DNA of 64,000 bases from JANQRZ01 sp965215165 (GTDB taxonomy: Bacteria; Bacteroidota; Rhodothermia; Rhodothermales; JANQRZ01): contig CBDCCX010000006.1 of the NCBI GenBank assembly GCA_965215165.1, forward strand, positions 558,001-622,000, written 5' to 3'. Every line of letters begins with the position of its first letter. Position 1 is the stretch's first letter. The notes beneath the pieces are model-generated. The model was given only the letters and a program-made list of their open reading frames with translations, had not been told where the DNA came from and did not search any database. Below are positions 17,045 to 25,333 of the stretch, piece after piece. The position numbers and the translations under genes were made by a program.

Positions 17045-18124
17045 CTACCACCGCTTCGGCGTGAGCACCGCGCCGAGCGGGGCGAGGAGGGTGTTGTAGA
17101 GCGCATAGCCCGCATCGAGCAGCGGCTGCGGGAGCATCAGGTCGGTCTCGCCGAACGACTGGGCTGCGTCGCGGAGCACGGCGCGCTGCACCAGGAACCG
17201 CGCCGCGAGCAGACCCGCGCCCGTCCACCCGAGGAAGAGGGGCGCGAGCCAGGCGACCAGGTTCGAGCCGTGAAAGACGGCGAGTGACGCCTGCACGCCC
17301 GGGCCGTAATGTTTTCCGGCGGACGCGTGGCGGAGCTTCTGACGCGCCCACGCCCGCCACGTCGCGGGGGCTTCGCTCGGGACGAACGAGGCCGGATCGA
17401 AGACGAAGCGGACCGGTGTGCCGTGCCGGTGCGCGGCCTGGACCAACAGGTCGTCGTCGCCGGAGAGCACGCTGAGCGTGGGCGCGCCTTCGAGGCGTTC
17501 GAACACCGACCGGGGATAGCTCAGATTCCGTCCGACAGCCATGTACGGTCGGCCGAGGCCGACGGCCGCTGCGGTCAGCACGGCTGTCACGAACGTCTCG
17601 TACCGGACGAAGGCGTTGAGCGTGCCCGGCGCTTCGCGGTACGGTCCGTAGCCGACGAGCACCGCGTCGGGCGCACGCGCCGCCTCGGCCGCGAGAGCGG
17701 CGAGCCAACCCGGCGGCGGCGTGCAGTCGGCGTCGGTGAGCGCGAGGCGCTCGTGGCGGGTGGCCGCGATGCCGAGCGCGAGCGCGTGGTTCTTGCGCGG
17801 CTCGCGCGGCTCAGCGACACGCACGAGCCGGAACCGGCCATCCCGAGCGGCGAGGGCCTCGACGAGGGCGGCCGTCGCATCTTGCGAGGCGTCGTCCACG
17901 ACGACCACCTCGAAGTCGGGGTGCGATTGGGCGGCGAGCGCAGCGAGGAGAGCCGGCAGCCGGGCCTCTTCGTCGCGGGCGGCCACGACGACGGACACGG
18001 GTGTGCCGGGTGCCGCCGCGAGGAGTGTCGCCGAGGCGAGACGGTGGGCGCGGCGCAGCCCGAGACCGAGGAGGAGCCAGCAGCCGAGGTGCACGGCGAG
18101 CGCAGCGGCGAAGAACGGGAGCAT
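17045..18124 (-). CDS. Glycosyltransferase family 2, membrane-associated
   Basis: This 359-residue protein starts with a membrane segment (LPFFAAALAVHLGCWLLLGL), followed by a GT-A domain: VSVVVAARDEEARLPALL, then VVVVDDASQD (nucleotide-sugar binding) and LTDADCTPPPGWL (metal-binding DxD-type). The acceptor-side segment includes SGDDDLLVQAAHRHG and RQKLRHASAGKHY. Hydrophobic segments return near the C-terminus. Similar proteins make glycolipids or polysaccharides; the substrate cannot be read from the sequence. ATG 18124 is preferred over a TTG eight codons upstream. It is divergent from the CDP-alcohol phosphatidyltransferase gene. Confidence 0.88.
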   Translation of the reverse strand: MLPFFAAALAVHLGCWLLLGLGLRRAHRLASATLLAAAPGTPVSVVVAARDEEARLPALLAALAAQSHPDFEVVVVDDASQDATAALVEALAARDGRFRLVRVAEPREPRKNHALALGIAATRHERLALTDADCTPPPGWLAALAAEAARAPDAVLVGYGPYREAPGTLNAFVRYETFVTAVLTAAAVGLGRPYMAVGRNLSYPRSVFERLEGAPTLSVLSGDDDLLVQAAHRHGTPVRFVFDPASFVPSEAPATWRAWARQKLRHASAGKHYGPGVQASLAVFHGSNLVAWLAPLFLGWTGAGLLAARFLVQRAVLRDAAQSFGETDLMLPQPLLDAGYALYNTLLAPLGAVLTPKRW

Positions 18125-18256
18125 AGAGGCACGAAGTGTGATAGGCAAAATAGCCCGTGAGAGCCGACCGGGAGACAGGCCCCTACGGCCGAGTCGTCCC
18201 CTGAGCCTCGCGCAGCCCCACCGTATCTTCCCCGCCGTTCCTCCGTCCCGCTTGGT

Positions 18257-18940
18257 ATGCCCGCCTCCCCGTCCCCTGCTCCTCCCTCCGGATTCCCCGA
18301 CCTCGGCCGGTTCTGGACGGCGGCCAACGGCCTGACGCTCGTCCGCGCCGCGCTCGTCGGGCCGATTGCGGTGCTCGTGTACCGGGGCGAGCCGTTCGCC
18401 TGGCTGATGGGCCTGCTGCTCTTCGCCGTCCTCACCGACTGGCTCGACGGCAAGATCGCCCGGTGGAGCGGCACCGTCTCCGAGTGGGGCAAGGTCCTCG
18501 ACCCGACGGCGGACAAGCTCGCCGCCGCCGCCGTGACGCTCGCCCTCGTCCTGCGCCCGGCGTCGCTCGGCCCGTCGCTGCCGGCGTGGTTCGTCGGCTG
18601 CGTGATCCTGCGCGACGCCGTGATCGCCACCGGTGGCCTAATCCAGACGCGGCGGTTGGGCTACGTGATGATGAGCCTGTGGAGCGGCAAGGTCGCCGTG
18701 ACGGCCCTCGCGGTCACGATCGTGGCGGCCCTCCTCCGGGCCGACGCGCCCGTGCTGGCGGCCTGCGTCTGGACCACGACGGCGCTGCTGGTCTACTCGC
18801 TCGCCCGCTACCTCCACCGCTTCGCCCTCGTAATGCGCCTCGGCCGCGCCGTGCCCGTGGACGACCGCGACCGCGTCCTCGCGGCCCATCTCCCTGGAAA
18901 CGTCCCTGCCGTGCAGCAGGAAGACCACGTCGCCGGCTGA
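18257..18940 (+). CDS. CDP-alcohol phosphatidyltransferase (PgsA-like)
   Basis: This 227-residue membrane enzyme joins a CDP-activated lipid or polyol to an alcohol. The full catalytic signature is present: D61, then D64-G65-x2-A68-R69, eight residues, G78, three residues, D82, three residues, D86. Several hydrophobic helices follow. It resembles phosphatidylglycerophosphate synthase or another member that uses CDP-diacylglycerol. The specific alcohol cannot be decided from sequence alone, so no symbol is given. The last 25 residues are charged and hydrophilic. The start is ATG 18257. Confidence 0.88.
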   Translation: MPASPSPAPPSGFPDLGRFWTAANGLTLVRAALVGPIAVLVYRGEPFAWLMGLLLFAVLTDWLDGKIARWSGTVSEWGKVLDPTADKLAAAAVTLALVLRPASLGPSLPAWFVGCVILRDAVIATGGLIQTRRLGYVMMSLWSGKVAVTALAVTIVAALLRADAPVLAACVWTTTALLVYSLARYLHRFALVMRLGRAVPVDDRDRVLAAHLPGNVPAVQQEDHVAG

Positions 18941-19059
18941 GCGGATTCGGAAGAAAGAGTGGGGAGAGGCGAGAAGGTTCTCTCGTGGTGCGGGGTTGCT
19001 CCTGGGAGGGCTAGATTCCCACCCACGCAATCAGCGAATCACCCACCCGCCCCACAGCC

Positions 19060-20013
19060 ATGGCTCTATTCGGATTCGGCAAGAAAGAAAAGGAGAAGGA
19101 GCGCCTCGAAGAAGGCCTCGAAAAGACGCGCTCCAGCCTCTTCGGCAAGCTCACCCGCGCCGTCGCCGGCAAGGACCAGGTCGACGAGGAGGTCCTGGAC
19201 GACCTCGAAGAAGTCCTCGTCACCAGTGACGTGGGCGTCAAGACGACGGTCGACATCATCCACCGGATCGAGGCGCGCGTGGCGCGCGACAAGTACGTCT
19301 CGACGAGCGACCTCAACGGCCTCGTCCGCGCCGAGATCGCCGAGCTGCTGCTCGCCACCGCGCCGGAGCGCCCAGCCGACTTCGCCGCGCCGCTGCCGAA
19401 CCACCCCCACGTCATCATGGTGGTCGGCGTCAACGGCGTCGGCAAGACGACCTCGATCGGCAAGATCGCGCACCGCTACAAGGAGGCCGGGCGGTCGGTG
19501 CTCTTGGGCGCGGCCGACACGTTCCGCGCCGCCGCCGCCGAGCAGCTCGAGGTCTGGGCCGAGCGGGCCGCCGTCCCGATCATCCGGCAGCACCACGGGG
19601 CCGACCCGGCGGCCGTGGCCTTCGACACGCTCGCGGCGGCCACCTCGCGCGGCTCCGATGTGGTGCTGATCGACACGGCCGGGCGGCTCCACACCAAGGG
19701 CGGGCTGATGGACGAGCTCGCCAAGGTCAAGCGCATCATGGACCGCCAGGTCCCCGGCGCGCCGCACGAGGTGCTGCTGGTCCTCGACGCCTCGACGGGC
19801 CAGAACGCCATCCGCCAGGCCGAGGAGTTCACCAAGAGCGTCGACGTGACCGGCCTGGTGCTCACCAAGCTCGACGGCACCGCCAAAGGGGGCATTGCGA
19901 TTGGCATTTCCAACGAGTTCCAGATTCCCGTAAAGTACATCGGCGTCGGCGAGAGGCTGGGCGACCTCCAGGTGTTCGACCGCGCCGCGTTCGTCGCCGC
20001 CCTGTTCGACTAG
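19060..20013 (+). CDS. ftsY: Signal recognition particle receptor FtsY
   Basis: FtsY is the membrane-side GTPase that docks SRP-ribosome complexes for co-translational insertion. The 317-residue protein has a short charged N-terminus (MALFGFGKKEKEKERLEEGL) in place of the long acidic A domain of E. coli, then the N domain. The G domain carries G1 VVGVNGVGKTTS near residue 127, DTFRAAAAEQL, LIDTAGRLHTKGG, TKLDGTAKGG, and the closing GVGERLGDLQVFD. It lies 119 bp after the phosphatidyltransferase gene on the same strand. The start is ATG 19060, with no SD. Confidence 0.97.
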   Translation: MALFGFGKKEKEKERLEEGLEKTRSSLFGKLTRAVAGKDQVDEEVLDDLEEVLVTSDVGVKTTVDIIHRIEARVARDKYVSTSDLNGLVRAEIAELLLATAPERPADFAAPLPNHPHVIMVVGVNGVGKTTSIGKIAHRYKEAGRSVLLGAADTFRAAAAEQLEVWAERAAVPIIRQHHGADPAAVAFDTLAAATSRGSDVVLIDTAGRLHTKGGLMDELAKVKRIMDRQVPGAPHEVLLVLDASTGQNAIRQAEEFTKSVDVTGLVLTKLDGTAKGGIAIGISNEFQIPVKYIGVGERLGDLQVFDRAAFVAALFD

Positions 20014-20150
20014 CCGGCGAGGCGGACGGTCCCGTTCGGGCGGCACCTGCGACCGTTCGTCGGCACCGCGCGACCACGCGGAGACAACCTCTTTCTTTTG
20101 CGCTTCGCCCCCTGCACCTTTACTCTATGAAACACCGTCCGCACCGGACG

Positions 20151-20178
20151 TTGCGGAACTCACCCGCGCGCGTATCAT
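20151..20178 (+). promoter_or_regulatory. Candidate promoter for the GWxTD gene
   Basis: TTGCGG (20151-20156) and TATCAT (20173-20178) are separated by 16 bp in the 233-bp gap before the GWxTD gene, giving a leader of about 60 nt before ATG 20247. This is a pattern match by eye; Rhodothermia promoters may use a different spacing. Confidence 0.4.
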
Positions 20179-20246
20179 AAGCGAGTCGGATGGTCCGCGG
20201 TCGCCCCGGCCGCGGGTCTAGAACAGCCGAACGGAGGCCGAAGCCT

Positions 20247-21611
20247 ATGGGTTGCCTTGTCACACATCGCCGGACTGCACGCCTCGTGGCGCTCGGCGTC
20301 CTGCTCACCACGCTCGCCGGCTCCAGCGTCCACGCCCAGGTGGCGTACCAGCCCGAGTTCGACGTGGACGCCGTCAGCGTCCGAGGCGAGGCGGCCGGGG
20401 GGAGAGGGGAGACCCGGGTCGACGTCTACACCAAGATTCCCTACCAGAACCTCCGCTTCCTGAGCCGTAACGACGGCTTCGGCGCGCGCTACAGCGTCTC
20501 GGTGGACGTCTACCGCACGAACGCGGAGGGCAAGGTGCAGGGCCTGGTCCGAAGCCGGATGTGGGAGCGCACGGTCACCGCCCCGACCTACGAGGGGACG
20601 CAGTCGGACACGCTCTTCGACTACGCCACGCAGTCGCTCGAGCTGGCCCCCGGCTCTTACGCGCTCGAAGTCCAGGTCGAGGACGCGGCGTCTAGCCGGA
20701 CGTTCGTGCGCGAGAAGCCGCTCCACGTGCGCTCGCTCAGCGCCCCGCTCGCGATGAGCGACCTGCTGCTGGCCGACCGCTACGACGCCGCCGAGCAGGT
20801 CCTCTTCCCCAACGTCTCGAACGCCATCGGCACCGACAAGCCTGAGTTCACGCTCTTCTACGAGATCTACGCCGACCGCCCGCGCCCGCTCCGGGTGCAC
20901 TACGAGATCGTCAAGCAGAACCGCGAGCGCCGCCGCCCCGAGGTGCTCCGCCCGCTGCTCGGCCTCCCGAAGCGCTCCGAGACCGAGGCCGACCCCGACT
21001 TCAGCACGGCCGAGACGCTCACGGTCCGCGCCGGCCGCAACCCGGCCACGCTCACGCTCGACACCGACCGCTTCACCTCGGGCGAGTACGTGCTCCAGGT
21101 CCGGCTCGAGAACGAGGCCGGCTCCGTCCTCGCCGAGGCGTCGAAGGACTTCACCGTCCGCTGGATGGGGCTCGACGAGCAGATCGCCGACCTCGAGAGC
21201 GCGGTCGCGCAGCTTCGCTACATCGCGAAAGACCGGGAGATCAAGGCCATCAGAGAGGCCGCCACCTCGGAGGCGCGCTTCGACCTGTTCGAGCGCTTCT
21301 GGAGCAAGCGCGACCCCACGCCCGGCACGCGCCGCAACGAGCGCATGGAGGAGTACTACTTCCGCGTCTCGTTCGCCAACCGCAACTACGGCCGGTTCGA
21401 GGACAACGGCTGGAACACCGACCGCGGCGAGGTCTTCATCCGCTTCGGCGAGCCGGACTTCGTCGAGCGCCACCCGTTCAGCTACGGCGACAAGCCCTAC
21501 CAGGTGTGGTACTACAACCGCATCGGCCGCCGCTTCATCTTCATCGACGACACCGGCTTCGGCGACTACGAGCTCCTGGTGCCGATCTGGGACGAGCGCA
21601 CCCGGATGTAG
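20247..21611 (+). CDS. GWxTD domain-containing secreted protein
   Basis: This 454-residue protein has a signal peptide (RLVALGVLLTTLAGSSVHAQ) and a beta-rich middle. The C-terminal GWxTD domain is recognised by NGWNTDRGEVFIRFGEPDF near residue 388, followed by YQVWYYNRIGRRFIFID. GWxTD proteins occur mostly in Bacteroidota-related and Acidobacteriota-type genomes. They are envelope proteins of unknown biochemical function. The ATG at 20247 is preferred because it directly precedes the signal peptide, although the frame extends 19 codons upstream. A strong terminator follows. Confidence 0.88.
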   Translation: MGCLVTHRRTARLVALGVLLTTLAGSSVHAQVAYQPEFDVDAVSVRGEAAGGRGETRVDVYTKIPYQNLRFLSRNDGFGARYSVSVDVYRTNAEGKVQGLVRSRMWERTVTAPTYEGTQSDTLFDYATQSLELAPGSYALEVQVEDAASSRTFVREKPLHVRSLSAPLAMSDLLLADRYDAAEQVLFPNVSNAIGTDKPEFTLFYEIYADRPRPLRVHYEIVKQNRERRRPEVLRPLLGLPKRSETEADPDFSTAETLTVRAGRNPATLTLDTDRFTSGEYVLQVRLENEAGSVLAEASKDFTVRWMGLDEQIADLESAVAQLRYIAKDREIKAIREAATSEARFDLFERFWSKRDPTPGTRRNERMEEYYFRVSFANRNYGRFEDNGWNTDRGEVFIRFGEPDFVERHPFSYGDKPYQVWYYNRIGRRFIFIDDTGFGDYELLVPIWDERTRM

Positions 21612-21637
21612 GTAGAAACAGCCTCCTCCGATCTGAA

Positions 21638-21676
21638 AAGCCCTGCGCTGCCGATGCGGCGCGGGGCTTATTTTTG
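21638..21676 (+). terminator. Intrinsic terminator after the GWxTD gene
   Basis: An 11-bp stem (21638-21648 pairing with 21659-21669, one G-T wobble) with a 10-nt loop is followed by TTATTTTTG. The same T-rich segment also reads TATTTTTG at 21669-21676, which matches the Bacteroidota -7 element TAnnTTTG, so it could also serve as part of the fmt promoter. Confidence 0.75.
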
Positions 21677-21717
21677 CCTCTCCGCTCCCGCGTCCCGTTC
21701 GCCCTGCTGCCGCTCCG

Positions 21718-22653
21718 ATGCCTGACTCCCCCCGTCTCGTCTTCATGGGCACGCCCGCCTTTGCGGTGCCGTCGCTCGATGCGCTCGTGGCCGCCGGGAT
21801 GCCGCCGGTGGCCGTCGTGACGGTGCCGGACCGGGCGCGCGGGCGCGGGCAGCAGGTCCAGCCCTCGGCCGTGAAAGAGGCCGCCGACCGCCACGGTCTC
21901 CCCGTGCTCCAGCCCGAGAATCTGCGCGCGCCCGGCTTCGTCGCCGAGCTCGAGGCGCTCGCCCCCGATCTGATGGCCGTCGTGGCCTTCCGCATCCTGC
22001 CGCCCGAGGTCTACGGCCTGGCCCGGCTCGGGGCGTTCAACCTCCACGCCTCGCTGCTGCCGCAGTACCGCGGCGCGGCCCCGATCAACCGCGCCTTGAT
22101 GGCCGGCGAGATCGAGACCGGGGTGACGACGTTCCTCCTCCAACCGAAGGTCGACACCGGCGACACCCTCCTGGTGCGCCGGCTCGGGATCGGGCCGGAC
22201 GAGACGGCGGGCGAGCTGCACGACCGCCTGGCCGTGCTTGGGGCTGAGGTCGTCGTCGAGACCGCCGAGCACCTCGCGGCCGGGACCGCCGAGGCGCTGC
22301 CGCAGGACGAGCGCCGCGTCAGCTACGCCCCGAAGCTCTTCAAGGAGGACACCGAGATCGACTGGAGCCGTCCGGCCGAGGCGGTGCACAACCTGGTGCG
22401 CGGCCTGTCGCCGTACCCGGCGGCGTGGACGCACCACGGCGATACGCTCCTGAAGATCTACCGGACGCAGCCGGCGAAGGGCGCGGGCGAGCCGGGCGAG
22501 GTGATCGAGGCCGAGGGCGAGTGCCTCGTCGTGGCCTGCGGCGAGCGGGCCGTCGAGATCGCCACGGTCCAGCGCGAGGGCAAGGCGAAGATGAGCACCG
22601 AGGAGTTCCTGCGCGGGTACAGCTTCCGCCCCGGCGACAGACTTGGTACGTGA
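21718..22653 (+). CDS. fmt: Methionyl-tRNA formyltransferase
   Basis: Fmt adds a formyl group from 10-formyl-THF to initiator Met-tRNA. The 311-residue protein has the N-terminal hydrolase domain (LVFMGTPAFAVPSLDAL; FNLHASLLPQYRGAAPINRA with the catalytic Asn, His and nearby Asp; VDTGDTLL) and the C-terminal OB-like domain (TEEFLRGYSFRPGDRLG). Length is normal for the family. The start is ATG 21718. The stop codon lies inside a short repeat cluster that separates it from moxR. Confidence 0.97.
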   Translation: MPDSPRLVFMGTPAFAVPSLDALVAAGMPPVAVVTVPDRARGRGQQVQPSAVKEAADRHGLPVLQPENLRAPGFVAELEALAPDLMAVVAFRILPPEVYGLARLGAFNLHASLLPQYRGAAPINRALMAGEIETGVTTFLLQPKVDTGDTLLVRRLGIGPDETAGELHDRLAVLGAEVVVETAEHLAAGTAEALPQDERRVSYAPKLFKEDTEIDWSRPAEAVHNLVRGLSPYPAAWTHHGDTLLKIYRTQPAKGAGEPGEVIEAEGECLVVACGERAVEIATVQREGKAKMSTEEFLRGYSFRPGDRLGT

Positions 22654-22736
22654 TGCGTGAAACGTGATGCGTGAGGAGGCCCGCTGAAGCGTCGAAAACA
22701 AACATCACGGATCACGCAACACGAATCACCTCTCCC
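22648..22736. repeat. Degenerate repeat island between fmt and moxR
   Basis: ACGTGATGCGTGA occurs at 22648-22660 and again at 22662-22674. It overlaps the fmt stop. The other half of the gap (about 22702-22730) is built from inverted versions of the same word (ATCACGGATCACGC, then CACGAATCACC). The two halves could pair into a long imperfect hairpin. No coding potential is seen. Confidence 0.6.
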
Positions 22737-23732
22737 ATGACTGAGACCGAGATCACCGAGCTGGCTGGGCGCGTCGAACGCGAGAGCGCCTTCGTCAACG
22801 CGCTCACGGCCGAGGTGCACCAGGTCGTGGTGGGGCAGCACAAGCTAATCGAGCGGCTGCTGATCGGGTTGCTCAGCGGGGGGCACGTCCTGCTCGAGGG
22901 CGTCCCCGGCCTCGCCAAGACCCTGACCGTCTCGACCCTCGCCCAGGCCATCCGCGCGCACTTCCAGCGCATCCAGTTCACCCCGGACCTGCTGCCGGCC
23001 GACCTCCTCGGCACGCTCGTCTACAACCAGCGCGAGGGCGACTTCTCGATCAAGAAAGGCCCCGTCTTCGCCAACCTCATCTTGGCCGACGAGATCAACC
23101 GCGCCCCGGCCAAGGTCCAGAGCGCGCTCCTCGAGGCGATGCAGGAGCGCCAGGTCACGATCGGCGAGACGACCTTCCCGCTGCCCTCGCCGTTCCTAGT
23201 GCTCGCCACCCAGAACCCGGTCGAGCAGGAGGGCACCTACCCGCTGCCCGAGGCGCAGCTCGACCGCTTCATGCTCAAGGTGGTCGTGGGCTATCCGACG
23301 CGGGAGGAGGAGCTCGAGATCATGCGCCGGATGGCGGCCCCGGACGCGGTGCCCGCCGCCCGGCCCATCGCCGAGCCGAGCCAGATCCTGGCGGCCCGCC
23401 GGATGCTCGCCGAGCTGTACGTGGACGCCCGCGTCGAGGAGTACGTGGTAGATCTCGTCCTCGCCACCCGAGAGCCTCGGCGCTACCAGCTCGCCGATGC
23501 CGACGCGCTCATCGCCTACGGAGCCTCGCCCCGCGCCTCGATCTACCTCAACCGGGCCGCGCGGGCCCACGCCTTCCTCCACCGCCGGGCCTACGTCACG
23601 CCCGAGGACGTCCGCGCCGTCGCGCTCGACGTGCTCCGCCACCGCGTCAGCGTGACCTACGAGGCCGAGGCCGAAGAGGTCACCGCCGAGATGCTCGTCC
23701 GCCAAGTCCTCGACGCGGTCCAGGTCCCCTGA
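22737..23732 (+). CDS. MoxR family AAA+ ATPase
   Basis: This 331-residue cytoplasmic AAA+ ATPase of the MoxR type starts at ATG 22737. Walker A is LLEGVPGLAKTLT near residue 57. Walker B is NLILADEINRAPAKVQSALL, followed by sensor 1 (LVLATQNPVEQEGTYPLPEA) and the C-terminal lid (ASPRASIYLNRAARAHAFL). MoxR proteins are chaperone-like and usually work with VWA-domain or DUF58 partners. None lies next to it here; the following gene is hprK. In Bacteroidota the usual partners are the BatA/BatB type proteins. Confidence 0.94.
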   Translation: MTETEITELAGRVERESAFVNALTAEVHQVVVGQHKLIERLLIGLLSGGHVLLEGVPGLAKTLTVSTLAQAIRAHFQRIQFTPDLLPADLLGTLVYNQREGDFSIKKGPVFANLILADEINRAPAKVQSALLEAMQERQVTIGETTFPLPSPFLVLATQNPVEQEGTYPLPEAQLDRFMLKVVVGYPTREEELEIMRRMAAPDAVPAARPIAEPSQILAARRMLAELYVDARVEEYVVDLVLATREPRRYQLADADALIAYGASPRASIYLNRAARAHAFLHRRAYVTPEDVRAVALDVLRHRVSVTYEAEAEEVTAEMLVRQVLDAVQVP

Positions 23733-23739
23733 TCTTAGA

Positions 23740-23838
23740 GGGGGGATTGTGGGTTTCGGATTTTCCGGCAAGCATGACCCGCGAGCCAATCCAGAACCCG
23801 AAGGCTCGGCGAAGCCAATCCAAAATCAGAAATCCGAC
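23740..23838. repeat. Second degenerate repeat island, between moxR and hprK
   Basis: This gap contains the related words GCCAATCCAGAACCC (about 23793-23807) and GCCAATCCAAAATCAGAAATC, with inverted counterparts at its start (GGGTTTCGGATTTT). It is lower in GC than the genes. It resembles the island on the other side of moxR in style but uses different words. Its function is unknown. Confidence 0.45.
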
Positions 23839-24870
23839 ATGAGAAGCCCGAAGCCGTTCAAGAAAGAGTCGATCTCCGTCGCGTTCATGGTGGAGCAGCT
23901 CCGCGAGCGCGTTGGAATTGAGGTGGAGGACATAAACCGGCTCGACGCCTCGGAGCGCGCCGTGGTCGAGAGCAGCCTGAACCGGCCGGGCCTCGCGCTC
24001 GCCGGCTACACCGACCTCTTCACGCACCAGCGCGTCCAGGTGCTCGGCAACACCGAGAGCCAGTTCCTCGCCCACCTCGGCGAGGACGCGCGGCGCGCGG
24101 CGTTCGCCCACCTCGTGCAGTTCGACGTGCCGTGCCTCTTCCTGACCGAGAACAACGGCCTGCCCGTCGAGCTCGTCCAGATGGCGACCGCCCACGGCAT
24201 CCCGGTCTACTCGACGCTCGCGCCCTCGACCGAGTTCATGCACCACCTTCGGGACTTCCTGGAGGACCAGTTCGCGCTCCAGCAAACCCTCCACGGCTCG
24301 CTCGTGGACGTCTACGGAATCGGCCTGCTGCTCGTCGGCCGCAGCGGGATCGGCAAGTCCGAGGTGGCCCTCGACTTGGTCGAGCGCGGGCACCGGCTGG
24401 TGGCGGACGACGTGGTGGTGGTGACCAAGAAGAGCGAGGGCGTGCTGATGGGGTCGGGGACGGAGCTGACGCAGCACTTCATGGAGATCCGCGGCCTCGG
24501 GATCGTGGACGTGCGCGCGATGTTCGGCATCCGGGCGATCCGCTTCCAGAAGCGCGTCGAGGTGCTCGTTGAGATGGAGGAGTGGGAGCGGGGCAAGGAG
24601 TACACGCGGATCGGGATGGTCGAGGCCGAGCAGGAGGTGCTCGGCGTGCCGCTGCCGCTGGTGCAGCTCCCGATCGTGCCGGGCAAGAACGTGACGGTGA
24701 TCTGCGAGGTGATCGCGATGAACCACCTGCTGCTGCACTACGGCTACGACCCGGCGCAGGTCTACGCCCGCCGCCTCGCCGACCGCATCCGCTCGAAGAG
24801 CGCCACCGCCGAGGCCAGCCCCTCCCGCCCGCGCCGCAGCACGGAGTGGTTCGAGCACGACACGGAGTGA
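23839..24870 (+). CDS. hprK: HPr kinase/phosphorylase
   Basis: HprK phosphorylates and dephosphorylates Ser46 of HPr in response to metabolic state. The 343-residue protein has the N-terminal domain and then a P-loop LLVGRSGIGKSEVALDL near residue 166. The family signature MEIRGLGIVDVRAMFG and the following GIRAIRFQKRVEV are present. The start is ATG 23839, where conserved sequence begins. The Ser/Arg-rich tail (ASPSRPRRSTEWFE) is an extension. No ptsH or ptsI gene lies in this window. Many bacteria keep hprK with an incomplete PTS, where the role is regulatory. It follows moxR after a repeat island. Confidence 0.95.
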   Translation: MRSPKPFKKESISVAFMVEQLRERVGIEVEDINRLDASERAVVESSLNRPGLALAGYTDLFTHQRVQVLGNTESQFLAHLGEDARRAAFAHLVQFDVPCLFLTENNGLPVELVQMATAHGIPVYSTLAPSTEFMHHLRDFLEDQFALQQTLHGSLVDVYGIGLLLVGRSGIGKSEVALDLVERGHRLVADDVVVVTKKSEGVLMGSGTELTQHFMEIRGLGIVDVRAMFGIRAIRFQKRVEVLVEMEEWERGKEYTRIGMVEAEQEVLGVPLPLVQLPIVPGKNVTVICEVIAMNHLLLHYGYDPAQVYARRLADRIRSKSATAEASPSRPRRSTEWFEHDTE

Positions 24871-25029
24871 AGCTCAGGGGCTGGAATCCAACCGCGCAAG
24901 CGGCCCAGATCCTCGTGTCCTGATCGTGCGAGCGCGCCGCCTAGCGCCCGAAGGCCGACGCCCATCGCTGCACCGAAACGGTCGCCACATAATTACGTGC
25001 GAAGTTTCTGTCCTGACCCGTCGGTGCGG

Positions 25030-25059
25030 TTGACTACGTAGGGTTAACCCCGATATATT
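25030..25059 (+). promoter_or_regulatory. Consensus-like sigma-70 promoter of the candidate small RNA
   Basis: TTGACT (25030-25035), an 18-bp spacer and TATATT (25054-25059) followed by G make one of the best matches to a vegetative promoter in the window. A start about 7 nt downstream would lie near 25066. The nearest downstream gene starts at 25334, after a terminator. Confidence 0.65.
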
Positions 25060-25065
25060 GTCTAC

Positions 25066-25155
25066 GCAGGTGTTCCCGATGTGCATGGTGAAGAGGGTCC
25101 CTGACTGAGAGCAGTGCGCTCTGCCGGAGGAGCCGGGCTTTGGGCCCGGCTTTTG
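25066..25155 (+). ncRNA. Candidate small RNA of about 90 nt ending in an intrinsic terminator
   Basis: The 463-bp gap between hprK and the M23 peptidase gene has no supportable coding frame. It holds a promoter at 25030-25059 and a terminator at 25132-25154: stem GCCGGGC/GCCCGGC, 5-nt loop, then TTTTG. The transcript between them would include a small inner hairpin (AGAGC 25108-25112 with GCTCT 25118-25122) and an exposed GGAGG at 25126-25130. It does not match 6S, SRP RNA, tmRNA or RNase P as I know them. It could be a free small RNA or an attenuated leader of the M23 gene. The rest of the gap (24871-25029 and 25156-25333) shows nothing I can name. Confidence 0.55.
25132..25154 (+). terminator. 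Intrinsic terminator of the candidate small RNA
   Basis: A perfect 7-bp GC stem (25132-25138 with 25144-25150) and a 5-nt loop are followed by TTTTG. It is oriented to stop transcription from the promoter at 25030. Confidence 0.7.
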
Positions 25156-25333
25156 TCCGTACCGGCAGAGGGTCATTCCCGGTCGTCACACACCCTGGAG
25201 TTGCCGTGCCCGACCCCTGCCCCTTCGTGCTGAGCGCGCCTCGGCTGGCCCACAGGTTCCCCCGCCTGCGGCCGCGCGCGCTGAGCACGGAGAGCGAGCT
25301 TTCCACCACAACCTCCTAGCCGCTCGCCCGTCC

